From: Methylosinus sp. PW1
Lineage (GTDB): Bacteria; Pseudomonadota; Alphaproteobacteria; Rhizobiales; Beijerinckiaceae
Direction: 5' to 3'
NCBI RefSeq assembly: GCF_000745215.1
Contig: NZ_JQNK01000009.1
Location: 2,170,001-2,234,000, forward strand
Length of the DNA stretch: 64,000 bases
Below are positions 9,262-17,631 of the stretch, piece by piece (position 1 is the stretch's first letter; each line of letters starts with the position of its first letter). Both the position numbers and the translations under genes were made by a program. The notes under the pieces are model-generated. The model was given only the letters and a program-made list of their open reading frames with translations. It was not told the DNA's origin and made no database searches.

Positions 9262-9840
9262 TCAATCATTGCCCGTGCGCGGCAGAATCGATTGCTCGCC
9301 GATGTAATAGGAATCGCCGATATCGCTGGTGGAGCGTAGCGCCAGAACCTCGGCGAGGCGATTGCGCGCGCGATTGACTCGGCTCTTCATCGTGCCGGGC
9401 GCGCAATTGCAGATCGCGGCGGCTTCCTCGTAAGAAAGGCCCGAGGCGGCGACCAGGATCAGCGCCTCGCGCTGGTCCAGCGGCAGCTTTTGCAGCGCGC
9501 TGCGAAAATCGAGAAAATCCATATGCGCGTTCTGCGCCGGCAGCGACACCAGCCGCGCGGCTATGGCGCCGTCCGGGTCGGGCGCCTCGCGGCGGCGCTT
9601 GCGATAGTCGCTATAGTGGATGTTGCGCAGAATTGTGAACAGCCAAGCCGTGAGATTGGTGCCTTCAGTGAAGGAGGCGAGGCTGCTCCAGGCCTTGACC
9701 AGCGTCTCCTGGACGAGATCATCGGCGCGATCGGCGTTGCCGCAGAGCGAAACCGCGAATGCGCGCAGACTGGGAATCGCCGCGACGAGGTCGGCCTTCG
9801 TCCCCTTTCCTTGGGCTTTCGCCGCTTCGGATGTCGACAC
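9262..9840 (-). CDS. ecfG: EcfG-type general stress response sigma factor
   Basis: A 192-residue ECF sigma factor. Region 2 contains RADDLVQETLVKAW and the TNLTAWLFTILRNIHYSDYRKRRRE helix. Region 4 contains LPLDQREALILVAASGLSYEEAA and the recognition helix GTMKSRVNRARNRL. These are the features of the alphaproteobacterial EcfG (ECF15) group, which directs the general stress response. It begins at a GTG whose first positions touch the nepR stop codon, with a GGGAGGG ribosome binding site in the end of nepR, so the pair is translationally coupled. NepR would hold it inactive until phosphorylated PhyR titrates NepR away. Confidence 0.93.
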   Translation of the reverse strand: MSTSEAAKAQGKGTKADLVAAIPSLRAFAVSLCGNADRADDLVQETLVKAWSSLASFTEGTNLTAWLFTILRNIHYSDYRKRRREAPDPDGAIAARLVSLPAQNAHMDFLDFRSALQKLPLDQREALILVAASGLSYEEAAAICNCAPGTMKSRVNRARNRLAEVLALRSTSDIGDSYYIGEQSILPRTGND

Positions 9841-10157
9841 TATCCCTCCCCGGGCGCCTTCGACCGCTGCGGGGATATCGGGTCGCTCTCGAGCCGGTTC
9901 AAGAGCTCTAGGAAACGATCCGGAATCGGCTGGTTGAGGACGTCCTCATAGAGTCCGCGCAGCTGCTCGCCGATTTGCTCGCCGAGGTCATTGGGTTCCG
10001 CCTGGGCGCGCGCGGTGCGCGCGGGGCGATGGGAATTCAAGACCAAGAGCCCTACATTGTCCTGCGAAGGCGCCGCGACGACGGCACCTTCGTCCATGCT
10101 CGGGTTTTGGCTTGTGCTCAAGGCGGCGGCAGTGGACTTCCGGCTGCTTTTTACCAT
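9840..10157 (-). CDS. nepR: NepR anti-sigma factor
   Basis: A small 105-residue cytosolic protein. Its conserved core IGEQLRGLYEDVLNQPIPDRFLELL (about residues 62-86) is the two-helix NepR signature that grips both EcfG and the sigma-like domain of PhyR. The N-terminal 55 residues look disordered. It lies immediately upstream of ecfG on the same strand, divergent from phyR, the classical arrangement. An EcfG-type promoter sits about 80 bases upstream, which would give positive autoregulation of the nepR-ecfG pair. The ATG at 10157 is preceded by GAGGAG at a short spacing. Confidence 0.93.
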   Translation of the reverse strand: MVKSSRKSTAAALSTSQNPSMDEGAVVAAPSQDNVGLLVLNSHRPARTARAQAEPNDLGEQIGEQLRGLYEDVLNQPIPDRFLELLNRLESDPISPQRSKAPGEG

Positions 10158-10239
10158 CTGCTCCTCGAGAATTCCCGTGAGGCCCGACTCTGGCGAGCGG
10201 ACGCGGCTGCGCTATATTGCTATGCGCTGACCCACTCAC

Positions 10240-10264
10240 AACGCTAATTTTACCAAATAGTTCC
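10240..10264 (-). promoter_or_regulatory. EcfG-dependent promoter of nepR-ecfG
   Basis: Read on the minus strand this is GGAAC, sixteen bases, then CGTT, an exact match to the known alphaproteobacterial EcfG promoter pattern (GGAAC-N16/17-CGTT). It is the only such match I noticed in the phyR-nepR intergenic region and points towards nepR, 83 bases before its start codon. Confidence 0.82.
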
Positions 10265-10341
10265 CATATATACGGCGGCGATTTGACGCAGCACGGCGCG
10301 CCATGATGGCGCGGCTTTCGCAACGCGAAACGAGGGACATG

Positions 10342-11157
10342 ATGTCCATTTCTCAGGCTATTCTAAGGCATGTGCCCTATTTGCGGCGTTTCGCCCGCGC
10401 TCTCTCGGGCAGCCGCGAAGGGGGCGACGCCTATGTGCTGGCGACGCTCGAGACCGCGGTCGCCGACCCCACCCGCCTCGTCGCCGACGAGGATCTGAAA
10501 ATCTCCCTCTATCGCCTGTTTCTGGAAATCTGGACGTCGAGCCCGATCAACGCCCATACGGATCATTCCGGCCTCGCGGGCGAGGACGAGACGGGCGCGC
10601 GGCGCAATCTCGACGCCATCTCGCTGCAGCCGCGCATCGCCTTTCTGCTGCATGCGCTGGAGGGCTTCTCGCTCGGCGAGATCGCGCGGGCGCTCGCCGT
10701 CACCGAGGCGCGAGCGGCGGCGCTGATCGACACGGCGAGCGCCGAGATCGCCGGCCAATTGGCGACCGACGTGCTCATCATAGAGGACGAGCCGCTGATC
10801 GCGCTCGATCTGCGCGGGCTGGTCGAGGAGCTCGGTCATAGGGTCGTCGCCGTGGCGCGCACCCATAAGGAGGCGGTCGATGCCATATCCAAAACTCCAC
10901 CCGGCCTCATTCTGGCCGATATTCAGCTGGCGGACGGCAGCTCCGGCCTCGCGGCGGTCAATGAAATACTCGGCTCGCTGTCGACCCCGGTGATCTTCGT
11001 CACCGCCTATCCAGAGCGCTTTCTGACTGGAGAGCCGCCGGAGCCGGCGTTTCTCATCGCCAAGCCTTTCAGCGTCGACAGCTTGAAAGCGATTATCAGC
11101 CAAGCTTTGTTTTTCGACAGACGGTCCCATCTCAAACACAATGATAAGCATAAGTGA
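10342..11157 (+). CDS. phyR: PhyR general stress response regulator
   Basis: A 271-residue protein with a sigma-factor-like N-terminal domain (about residues 1-140) followed by a receiver domain. The receiver begins at VLIIEDEPLIALDL, has the phosphate-accepting D193 in LADIQLADG and the conserved lysine K241 in AKPFS. When phosphorylated, PhyR exposes its sigma-like domain and binds NepR, freeing EcfG. Start choice: two ATGs lie three bases apart; GAGGG at 10332-10336 is well spaced only for the second (10342), and this gives the family opening MSISQAILRHVPYLRRFARAL. It is divergent from nepR. The cognate HWE/HisKA_2 kinase is not in the window. Confidence 0.94.
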   Translation: MSISQAILRHVPYLRRFARALSGSREGGDAYVLATLETAVADPTRLVADEDLKISLYRLFLEIWTSSPINAHTDHSGLAGEDETGARRNLDAISLQPRIAFLLHALEGFSLGEIARALAVTEARAAALIDTASAEIAGQLATDVLIIEDEPLIALDLRGLVEELGHRVVAVARTHKEAVDAISKTPPGLILADIQLADGSSGLAAVNEILGSLSTPVIFVTAYPERFLTGEPPEPAFLIAKPFSVDSLKAIISQALFFDRRSHLKHNDKHK

Positions 11158-11310
11158 GCAATTAGGCCATAGCGTAGGTAATAGCTGATTTTCGTACGTA
11201 TAGACCACAGGCCGAATTGCGGCAAAAAAAACTTCTATCGGAAGCGAATAGAGCGCAACCTTGTCTTGACTCGGGCGTTGACTCCCGGGGGACAAGAGAA
11301 GGTAAAAGAT

Positions 11311-11589
11311 ATGACGGCGATCCAGGAAACGAAAAAGTCGAACCGTGGCTTTGCTTCGATGGACCCCGAGAAGCAGCGGGCGATCGCGCGCAAGGGCGGC
11401 CAGAACGTTCCCGATGAAAAGCGCAGCTTCTCGCAGAACCCCGAGCTGGCGGCCAAGGCCGGGCGCAAGGGTGGGCAGAGCGTCGATCCGACGAAGCGGA
11501 GCTTCTCCCGCGATCACCAGCTCGCGTCCGAGGCCGGACGCAAGGGCGGCCATGCCTCCCACAGCAAGCCGAGAACAGCCGCGGAGTAA
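11311..11589 (+). CDS. KGG-repeat stress-induced protein
   Basis: A 92-residue, very hydrophilic protein with three KGG repeats (IARKGGQ, AGRKGGQ, AGRKGGH) spaced by RSFS segments. This is the pattern of the KGG/GsiB-like stress proteins, thought to be small, disordered and protective under dehydration or general stress. The ATG at 11311 has AGAGAAGG upstream. It follows phyR on the same strand after 153 bases, so stress control is plausible, but I did not find an EcfG promoter in front of it. The stop codon lies in the loop of the terminator hairpin that follows. Confidence 0.85.
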   Translation: MTAIQETKKSNRGFASMDPEKQRAIARKGGQNVPDEKRSFSQNPELAAKAGRKGGQSVDPTKRSFSRDHQLASEAGRKGGHASHSKPRTAAE

Positions 11590-11604
11590 TCCGCGGCCTT
11601 TTTT
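11578..11604 (+). terminator. Rho-independent terminator of the KGG gene
   Basis: Seven-base-pair GC stem GCCGCGG / CCGCGGC with a six-base loop, followed by CC and six Ts. The TAA stop of the KGG gene sits inside the loop. Confidence 0.88.
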
Positions 11605-11647
11605 CTTCGCCGTATCGCGGCCGGCTGACGTCAGCGGCGCGAAGGCC

Positions 11648-12112
11648 TCAGGCGGCGTGGGGCGTGGAGGTTTGCGCGATGATGGAATAGAGGGCCGAAG
11701 GGTCCCGCGTCGCGCGAATCGTCGCCACGATCGAAGGGTCGCGCAGCACGCGCGCCGCGCAGGCCAGCGCCTTGAGGTGATCGGCGCCGGAAGCCTCCGG
11801 CGTCACCAAGAGAAAGATCAGATCGACCGGCGCGCCGTCGAGCGCTTCGAAGTCGATCGGCCGCTCGAGCCGCGCAAAAACCCCGAAAATCGTCTTGATG
11901 CGCGCCAGCTTGCCATGCGGAATGGCGACGCCGTCGCCTATGCCGGTGGAGCCGAGGCGCTCGCGCTGCAGCAGCGCGTCGAAGATCTCGCGGGCGGGCA
12001 GGCCGGAAATCTCGGCCGCCTTCTCGCTCAGCTCCTGAAGCGCCTGCTTCTTGCTGTTCGCCTTGAGCGAGGGAATGACCGCTTCTGTGGAGAGCAAATC
12101 CGCGAGCCGCAT
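11648..12112 (-). CDS. ptsN: Nitrogen-PTS EIIA protein PtsN
   Basis: A 154-residue EIIA-Ntr protein, normal length. The phosphorylated histidine is H66 in VAIPHGKL. The protein receives phosphate in the nitrogen phosphotransferase chain (EI-Ntr, NPr, PtsN) and regulates potassium uptake and other targets rather than transporting sugar. The ATG at 12112 gives the standard MRLADLL opening; a longer upstream reading would add 27 unrelated residues. Gene order rpoN, hpf, ptsN on one strand is the well-known conserved rpoN cluster. The HPr and EIIA-Man genes at 44521-45227 probably belong to the same phosphorelay. Confidence 0.93.
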   Translation of the reverse strand: MRLADLLSTEAVIPSLKANSKKQALQELSEKAAEISGLPAREIFDALLQRERLGSTGIGDGVAIPHGKLARIKTIFGVFARLERPIDFEALDGAPVDLIFLLVTPEASGADHLKALACAARVLRDPSIVATIRATRDPSALYSIIAQTSTPHAA

Positions 12113-12338
12113 GTGGCGTCTATCCCATTCGAGGCCGTGTCGGGGCCGAGCTCCGCCGTCGCGCGTGTCGCGCGCGAGATCGCTGTTCATCAAAGGACGC
12201 GCCCCGTCGCGCCATTGCGACGCGACCCGTCGCGGCGGAGGCCGCTCTCATTCGGGTCGCAGGGCGAATTCCATTGGTGCGAAATAAGCATGGCCGCCCT
12301 CACAGCTGCATCCAATCAAAAGGCAAGATATATGCCGT

Positions 12339-12899
12339 CTATTCGCCGCCCGGCGCATCGATCCAACCGATATGGTCGTCGTTGCGTCGGTAGACAACAT
12401 TGAGCCGACCGGTGTCGGCGTTGCGGAAAACGACGACCGGCGCACCGGTCAGATCGAGATCCAAAACCGCGGCCGAGACCGTCAGCCGAGGCAGCCGCGA
12501 CGTCGCCTCGGCGACGATCGTCGGCGCGAATTCCTTGGGCGCATCCTGCTCCTGATCGGGCGCCTCGAGCACATAGCTCTGCGCCACCTCGCCGTCATCG
12601 CGCGGGGCGTGATGATCCTTCAGCCGGCTCTTATAGCGGCGCAGGCGCTTCTCGATGCGATCGGCGGCCTGATCGAAGGAGGCGTAGGGCTCCTGCGCGC
12701 GGCCGTCGGCCTGAACGTCGATTCCGGCGAGATGCAGGCTGCAATCGGCGCGAAAGCCGGAGCCTTCTGGCGAGATCGTCACATGGCCGCTGAGCTCGCC
12801 GTCGAAATATTTGCCGGCGGCCGCCTTCAGCCTGTCGCCGACATGAATCCGCAAAGCCTCGCCGATGTTGATGTTCTTGCCGGACACGCGCAGCGACAT
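12339..12899 (-). CDS. hpf: Long-form ribosome hibernation promoting factor
   Basis: A 186-residue protein that binds the 30S subunit and pairs ribosomes into inactive 100S dimers when growth stops. The N-terminal S30AE/RaiA domain (about 1-105) is followed by a linker and a C-terminal dimerisation domain (about 130-186, ending with NVVYRRNDDHIGWIDAP), which marks the long form. It lies between rpoN and ptsN on the same strand, the usual alphaproteobacterial order. The gap of about 380 bases to rpoN suggests its own promoter. Confidence 0.93.
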   Translation of the reverse strand: MSLRVSGKNINIGEALRIHVGDRLKAAAGKYFDGELSGHVTISPEGSGFRADCSLHLAGIDVQADGRAQEPYASFDQAADRIEKRLRRYKSRLKDHHAPRDDGEVAQSYVLEAPDQEQDAPKEFAPTIVAEATSRLPRLTVSAAVLDLDLTGAPVVVFRNADTGRLNVVYRRNDDHIGWIDAPGGE

Positions 12900-13279
12900 A
12901 TCGGATTCGCCTCGTCCATTGGAGGGCTCGCGCCGGGCGCGGAGCCGCCTTCCTTGAAAAAATCTCGCGATGGTCTCGTGAGCGTCGATTTCGACCGTCC
13001 CCCACGGTCCTCGCCGCGACGCCGGCGAATATCCCGGCCCAGCGTCCGAGCGTCATTCTTGCCGTTCGAACGTGGCGGAAGACGGGCCGAACTCGCATTT
13101 GCGCCCTGCCCGCTTCGGCGACAGGCTCTAAGTGCCTCGGCTCGGGAAGTCAATGGGCGAGCGTTTTGCTCATTCCCGCGGCGCCCGGGCGCCTAGGAGT
13201 CGTTACGGAGCCAATGAATTGCATCGACAGGACAAAAGGGCGCCGTCATTCGCGGCAGGGCGTTCCCCGCCGGGTCGGC
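12900..13279. other. Non-coding interval between rpoN and hpf
   Basis: No convincing gene is present. A short self-complementary GGCGCCCGGGCGCC-like segment lies near 13180-13193. This interval should hold the end of the rpoN transcript and the hpf promoter, but I could not assign either with confidence. Confidence 0.4.
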
Positions 13280-14860
13280 TCACAGCGCCGGCGCATGCTC
13301 TCGCGCCATCGCCTGCTTGGCGCGGCGTCGATCGACGGAAGAGGGAATGCGCAGGCTGTCGCGATATTTGGCGACGGTGCGGCGGGCGATGTCGATGTCG
13401 ATCTCCTTGAGCCGCGCCACGATGGCGTCGTCGGAGAGCACGTCGAAAGGGCTCTCCTTATCGATCATCTGCTTGATCTTATAGCGCACCGCCTCGGCCG
13501 AATGGGCTTCGCCGCCGCTGGTGGTGGCGATGGAGGCCGAGAAGAAATATTTGAGCTCGAAGATGCCGCGCGGCGTCATCATATATTTGTTGGAGGTGAC
13601 GCGGGAGACGGTCGATTCGTGCATGCCGATGGCGTCGGCGATGGTGCGCAGATTGAGCGGCCGCAAATGCTCGACGCCCTTGGCCAAAAACGCGTCCTGC
13701 AGCCGCACGATCTCGGAGGCGACCTTCAAAATGGTGCGCGAGCGCTGCTCGAGGCTCTTGGTCAGCCAATTGGCGTTCTGCAGGCAGCTCGAGATGAAGG
13801 TCTTGTCGCCGTCACGCTTGGCGCCGGCGCTCACTTTCGCGGCATAGGAGTGGTTCACCAGCACGCGCGGCAGAGCGTCGGAGTTCAGCTCCACCATCCA
13901 GCTGCCGTCGGTGGCCGGGCGCACGATGACATCGGCGACCAGCGGCTGGATCGGCGCGCCGCCGAAGGCGCGGCCGGGCTTGGGATCGAGACGGCGAACC
14001 TCCGCCGCCATATCCGCCACATCGTCCTCGTCCACGCCGCACAGCCGCGCCAGAGCGGGGAAATCGCGCTTGGCGAGCAGCGGCAGATTGGCGATGAAAA
14101 TCTGCATCGCCGGATCGAAGCGGTCGCGCTCGCGCAGCTGAATGGCGAGACATTCCTGCAGGTCGCGCGCGCCGATACCCGAGGGGTCGAAGCTCTGGAT
14201 CGTCGCCAGCACGGCCGCTGCGCGCACGGGATCGGCCTCCAGCCGCAGCGCGATCTCGTCTATGTCCTCGCGCAGATAGCCGGTCTCGTCGATCGCATCG
14301 ATGATGGCGTGGCCGATCAGCCGGTCGCGCGGATCGGCGGAGGCGAGGGCGAGCTGCTCGGCCAGATGATCGTGCAGATTGGCGTCCGCGGCGACATAGG
14401 CCTCGAGATTGGGCGTCTCGCCATCGCCGCCGACGCCGCTGGCGCCGGTCCAGGAATTGGCCGAGAGGCCCGCGCCCTCGAGCGAGCCGGAGGCGTCGGC
14501 GCCGGGGCGCTGGCCCTCGAGCTCGAAAGCGTTGCCGATCTCCGTGCCGAGCTCCGCCGCGAGCTGGCCGGCGTCCACCGCGAGACTGTCCTGCGCCCAA
14601 TCGCCCTCGCGCGGTTCGCCGACGCCGTCGAAGCCGGCGTCTCCGCCGTCCCCGTCGCCATCGCCGCCGCGCTCCTGATGCGTATCGGGGAAGTCGTCGG
14701 ACTCGACCGCCTCGAGCAGCGGATTTCGTTCGAGCTCCTCATGAAGGAAAGCAGAAAGTTCGAGATTGGAGAATTGCAGCAGCTTGATCGCCTGCAGCAA
14801 TTGGGGCGTCATCACCAGGGCTTGACCCTGACGCATCATCAGCTTGGTGGAAATAGCCAT
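13280..14860 (-). CDS. rpoN: RNA polymerase sigma-54 factor
   Basis: A 526-residue sigma-54. Region I is glutamine/leucine rich at the N-terminus (MMRQGQALVMTPQLLQAIKLLQ). A long acidic region II follows (about 50-150, longer than average and full of Asp, Gly and Glu). The core-binding domain, the helix-turn-helix and the RpoN box ARRTVAKYR near the C-terminus complete the protein. It recognises -24/-12 promoters and needs AAA+ activators. It sits downstream of lptB on the same strand, as in most Proteobacteria, with hpf and ptsN after it. Confidence 0.97.
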   Translation of the reverse strand: MAISTKLMMRQGQALVMTPQLLQAIKLLQFSNLELSAFLHEELERNPLLEAVESDDFPDTHQERGGDGDGDGGDAGFDGVGEPREGDWAQDSLAVDAGQLAAELGTEIGNAFELEGQRPGADASGSLEGAGLSANSWTGASGVGGDGETPNLEAYVAADANLHDHLAEQLALASADPRDRLIGHAIIDAIDETGYLREDIDEIALRLEADPVRAAAVLATIQSFDPSGIGARDLQECLAIQLRERDRFDPAMQIFIANLPLLAKRDFPALARLCGVDEDDVADMAAEVRRLDPKPGRAFGGAPIQPLVADVIVRPATDGSWMVELNSDALPRVLVNHSYAAKVSAGAKRDGDKTFISSCLQNANWLTKSLEQRSRTILKVASEIVRLQDAFLAKGVEHLRPLNLRTIADAIGMHESTVSRVTSNKYMMTPRGIFELKYFFSASIATTSGGEAHSAEAVRYKIKQMIDKESPFDVLSDDAIVARLKEIDIDIARRTVAKYRDSLRIPSSVDRRRAKQAMAREHAPAL

Positions 14861-15055
14861 TTTCCGCCTACTCGAAACTTTCCGCCATTACGTACGGCAT
14901 TGGGCCGCCACAACGGCTGTTCTCGGCCTGTTTCTTGCTTATAGCACGGGGAGCGATTGGGCGCAGGACCATTTATTCGGCGCCTACCGGAAATTCCGCC
15001 TAGCAGTTAATCGCCGCGACGCTTCCGGTCGGAATTTCGTTCCAAAAATCACAAA

Positions 15056-16006
15056 TCACATGCGGAAATCTTCGCCGAGATAGATGCGCCGCACATCCTG
15101 ATGCGCGACGATCTCCTCGGGCGTTCCTTCCGTCAAAACATGGCCGTTGTAGATGATGTAGGCGCGGTCGGTGAGGCCCAGCGTCTCGCGAACGCTGTGG
15201 TCCGTTATCAGCACGCCAATGCCGCGCGCCTTCAAATGCCGCACGAGATCCTGAATGCCGCCGACGGCTATGGGGTCGATGCCCGCAAAAGGCTCGTCCA
15301 GCAGCATGAAGGCGGGGCGGCCGGCGAGGGCGCGGGCGATCTCGCAGCGCCGCCGCTCGCCGCCCGAGAGCGCCACCGCCGGCGTGCGGCGCAGGCGCTC
15401 GAGCTTGAACTCCTCCAGCAGCGCGTCCAGCTCCTGCTCGCGCAGGCGCTTGTCGGGCTGGGTGATCTCCAGCACGGCGCGGATATTGTCCTCGACCGTG
15501 AGCCCGCGGAAAATCGACGCTTCTTGCGGCAGGTAGCCGATGCCGAGCCGCGCCCGTCGATACATGGGCAGGCCGGTGACGTCATAGCCGTCGAGCGCGA
15601 TGACGCCGCGATCGGGCTTCACCAGCCCGGTTATCATATAGAAAACAGTGGTCTTGCCGGCGCCATTGGGGCCGAGCAGACCCACCGCCTCGCCGCGCGC
15701 CACATGCAGGCTCACATCCTCGACGACGCGGCGGGTCTTATAGGCTTTGGCGAGATGCTGGATCGACAGCACGCCCTTATGCGTGGCGATCTCGGCCTCG
15801 GAATAGGCCGAATGGTCGGCGGCGAAGTCGGGCGTCTCCTCGGCGCCTAAATTTTCGGCGCCATTTTCCATGCGGGCGTCGATTTCGGCCGAAAAACGCG
15901 TCTCAGCCTCCGCTCGCGCGGGACGACGCAGGCGCAGCCGTTCCCCGATCCGGCTCAACAGGCCGGGTCGGGCGTCGCTCGTGGATGGGTAGGATCGAAA
16001 GCTCAA
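15056..16006 (-). CDS. lptB: LPS export ABC transporter ATPase LptB
   Basis: A 316-residue ATPase that powers lipopolysaccharide extraction from the inner membrane by LptFG. Walker A is GPNGAGKTT, the signature is LSGGERRR, Walker B is FMLLDEPFAGIDP, and the switch histidine is in ITDHSVRETL. The catalytic core is normal. An extra 75 charged residues precede it. The first start is TTG (16006), preceded by only weak ribosome binding sequence; an ATG at 15871 would give 271 residues and is a serious alternative. No lptA/lptC lies immediately upstream here, only leuD 116 bases away. Confidence 0.92.
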   Translation of the reverse strand: MSFRSYPSTSDARPGLLSRIGERLRLRRPARAEAETRFSAEIDARMENGAENLGAEETPDFAADHSAYSEAEIATHKGVLSIQHLAKAYKTRRVVEDVSLHVARGEAVGLLGPNGAGKTTVFYMITGLVKPDRGVIALDGYDVTGLPMYRRARLGIGYLPQEASIFRGLTVEDNIRAVLEITQPDKRLREQELDALLEEFKLERLRRTPAVALSGGERRRCEIARALAGRPAFMLLDEPFAGIDPIAVGGIQDLVRHLKARGIGVLITDHSVRETLGLTDRAYIIYNGHVLTEGTPEEIVAHQDVRRIYLGEDFRM

Positions 16007-16122
16007 GTCTCAGCGCCCTGCACGAGAGAGACGGACCGCGAAGATCGCGCGCCGCTCGCGGCGATCCTAAGCTTTCTCGACCAAAAACCCTCGTTACTTT
16101 TTTGCAATCCGGTAAACCGCGA

Positions 16123-16728
16123 TCAGGCCCAGGGCCGAGCCGCGGCCGTCTTGGCCTCGAAAGCGTCGATCGCGCCGGCCTTTTGCAGCGTGAGGCCGAT
16201 ATCGTCCAGCCCCTCGAGCAGGCAGTGCTTGCGGAATGGATCGATGTCGAATTTCACGACGCCGCCGTCCGGGCCGCGAATCTCCTGCGCCGGCAGGTCG
16301 ATCGTCAGCGTGGCGTTGGCGCCGCGCGCCGCGTCGTCCATCAGCTTCTCGAGCTCGGCCTGCGAGACCTTGATCGGCAGGATGCCGTTCTTGAAGCAGT
16401 TGTTGTAGAAGATGTCGGCGAAGCTGGTGGAGATCACCGCCTTCACGCCATAGTCCAGCAGCGCCCAGGGGGCGTGCTCGCGCGACGAGCCACAGCCGAA
16501 ATTATCGCCCGCCACCAGAATCTTGACGTCGCGATAGGCGGGCTTGTTGAGCACGAAATCGGGATTGTCCGAGCCGTCGTCCTTATAGCGCAGCTCCGAG
16601 AAGAGACCCTTGCCGAGGCCGGTGCGGGCAATCGTCTTCAGATATTGCTTCGGAATGATCATGTCCGTGTCGATGTTCATGATCGGCAGCGGCGCGGCGA
16701 CGCCGGTGAGGGTGACGAATTTTTCCAT
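16123..16728 (-). CDS. leuD: 3-isopropylmalate dehydratase small subunit
   Basis: A 201-residue swivel-domain subunit of isopropylmalate isomerase, which with LeuC converts 2-isopropylmalate to 3-isopropylmalate in leucine synthesis. Typical segments are [32 protein letters not shown] and [16 protein letters not shown]. The ATG at 16728 gives the standard opening [14 protein letters not shown]. leuC is not nearby, so the gene stands alone here. Confidence 0.96.
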   Translation of the reverse strand: MEKFVTLTGVAAPLPIMNIDTDMIIPKQYLKTIARTGLGKGLFSELRYKDDGSDNPDFVLNKPAYRDVKILVAGDNFGCGSSREHAPWALLDYGVKAVISTSFADIFYNNCFKNGILPIKVSQAELEKLMDDAARGANATLTIDLPAQEIRGPDGGVVKFDIDPFRKHCLLEGLDDIGLTLQKAGAIDAFEAKTAAARPWA

Positions 16729-16814
16729 TTCGGACTGTCCTGGAGCCTCGGGCGCGCGGGGCGCTCTCCGGCGCCCTTTAGCAAATCGTCGCCAAAGGCG
16801 CAAAGTCGCGCCGC

Positions 16815-17546
16815 TCAGCTCTCGGTCAAGGCGAGAAGAATATCAGCGTACCAGGCGCAGTTGAGGCCCAGCGCCTCGTCCTGCTGGAGGTCGCGGCCGA
16901 CGTCCAGCCGCGCCGAATGGACGCCGAGCAGCGTCCAGGGCAGATCGCCTTGGCCAGCCTCCAGCGCCGGCACGCGGGCCACCACGGGCGCGCCGCTCGC
17001 GCCTCTGTGGGTGCGCGCGTCGGTGAGAAAATAGCCCTGGCCCTGAAAGCGCAGGCCGAAGGAGGAGGCGACGACGCCCTGCCGCGCCACCGGCATATGA
17101 TGCAGCGTGTCGTGGAAGCCTAAGGGAAAGCCGAGAATCAGCAGAGAGGAGCCGACCTCCACCGTGTCGAACTCGCCGCAGAGATGCGCCGGGGTGAAGG
17201 CTCGATAGACGGTCGGCTCCGGTAGAGCCTGGCGCTCGATCTCTATGGCCGCCACATCGATCTCGCCGCCGGCGTCGACGCCCTGGCGCCAGACGCTCTT
17301 GCCGTCCTCGTAGAGCAGCATCGAGAAACCGGTCGATTTGGTCATATTCTCGGCGTCGATATGCAGCTCGATCTCGATACGGTCGGGGCAATGCCCGGTC
17401 GCCGCATCGCTCAGCACATGCCGGCTCGTCACCAAAAAAAGCCGTTCGTCGCGCTCGAAGAAAAAGCCGCTGGCGTTGGTCAGCGGGGCGTCGCCTTTGA
17501 AGGTGCCCACGCGCGCCGTGGTGAGAAGCAGAGGTTCGATCGTCAT
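16815..17546 (-). CDS. Trypsin-like serine peptidase domain protein
   Basis: A 243-residue protein built as a single chymotrypsin-fold peptidase. A catalytic triad can be read: H43 in VTSRHVL, D97 in EIDVAAIEI and S184 in RGASGAPVV, the last in the canonical GxSGxP context. No signal peptide or PDZ domain is visible, so it is probably cytosolic, unlike DegP. ATG 17546 is chosen because GGAG and AAAGG lie just upstream. It is divergent from nothing and follows the methyltransferase gene on the same strand. Substrate unknown. Confidence 0.72.
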   Translation of the reverse strand: MTIEPLLLTTARVGTFKGDAPLTNASGFFFERDERLFLVTSRHVLSDAATGHCPDRIEIELHIDAENMTKSTGFSMLLYEDGKSVWRQGVDAGGEIDVAAIEIERQALPEPTVYRAFTPAHLCGEFDTVEVGSSLLILGFPLGFHDTLHHMPVARQGVVASSFGLRFQGQGYFLTDARTHRGASGAPVVARVPALEAGQGDLPWTLLGVHSARLDVGRDLQQDEALGLNCAWYADILLALTES

Positions 17547-17631
17547 CGGCCGGCCTTTCTCCTCCATGGGAGATTCTCCCCCAACGGCGACATGGCCGCT
17601 CGGTTCCGCCCCGGCAAGTCGGGTCCGCCGC

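Noticed and set aside
7753..9339. Plus-strand open frame opposite fumC
   Set aside because: Antisense shadow of fumC with biased, non-protein-like composition.
11150..11310. An EcfG promoter in front of the KGG stress gene
   Set aside because: No GGAAC-N16/17-CGTT match was found; the nearest GGAAG sequence lacks the -10 half.
13166..14944. Plus-strand open frame opposite rpoN
   Set aside because: Antisense shadow of rpoN, whose motifs are complete on the minus strand.
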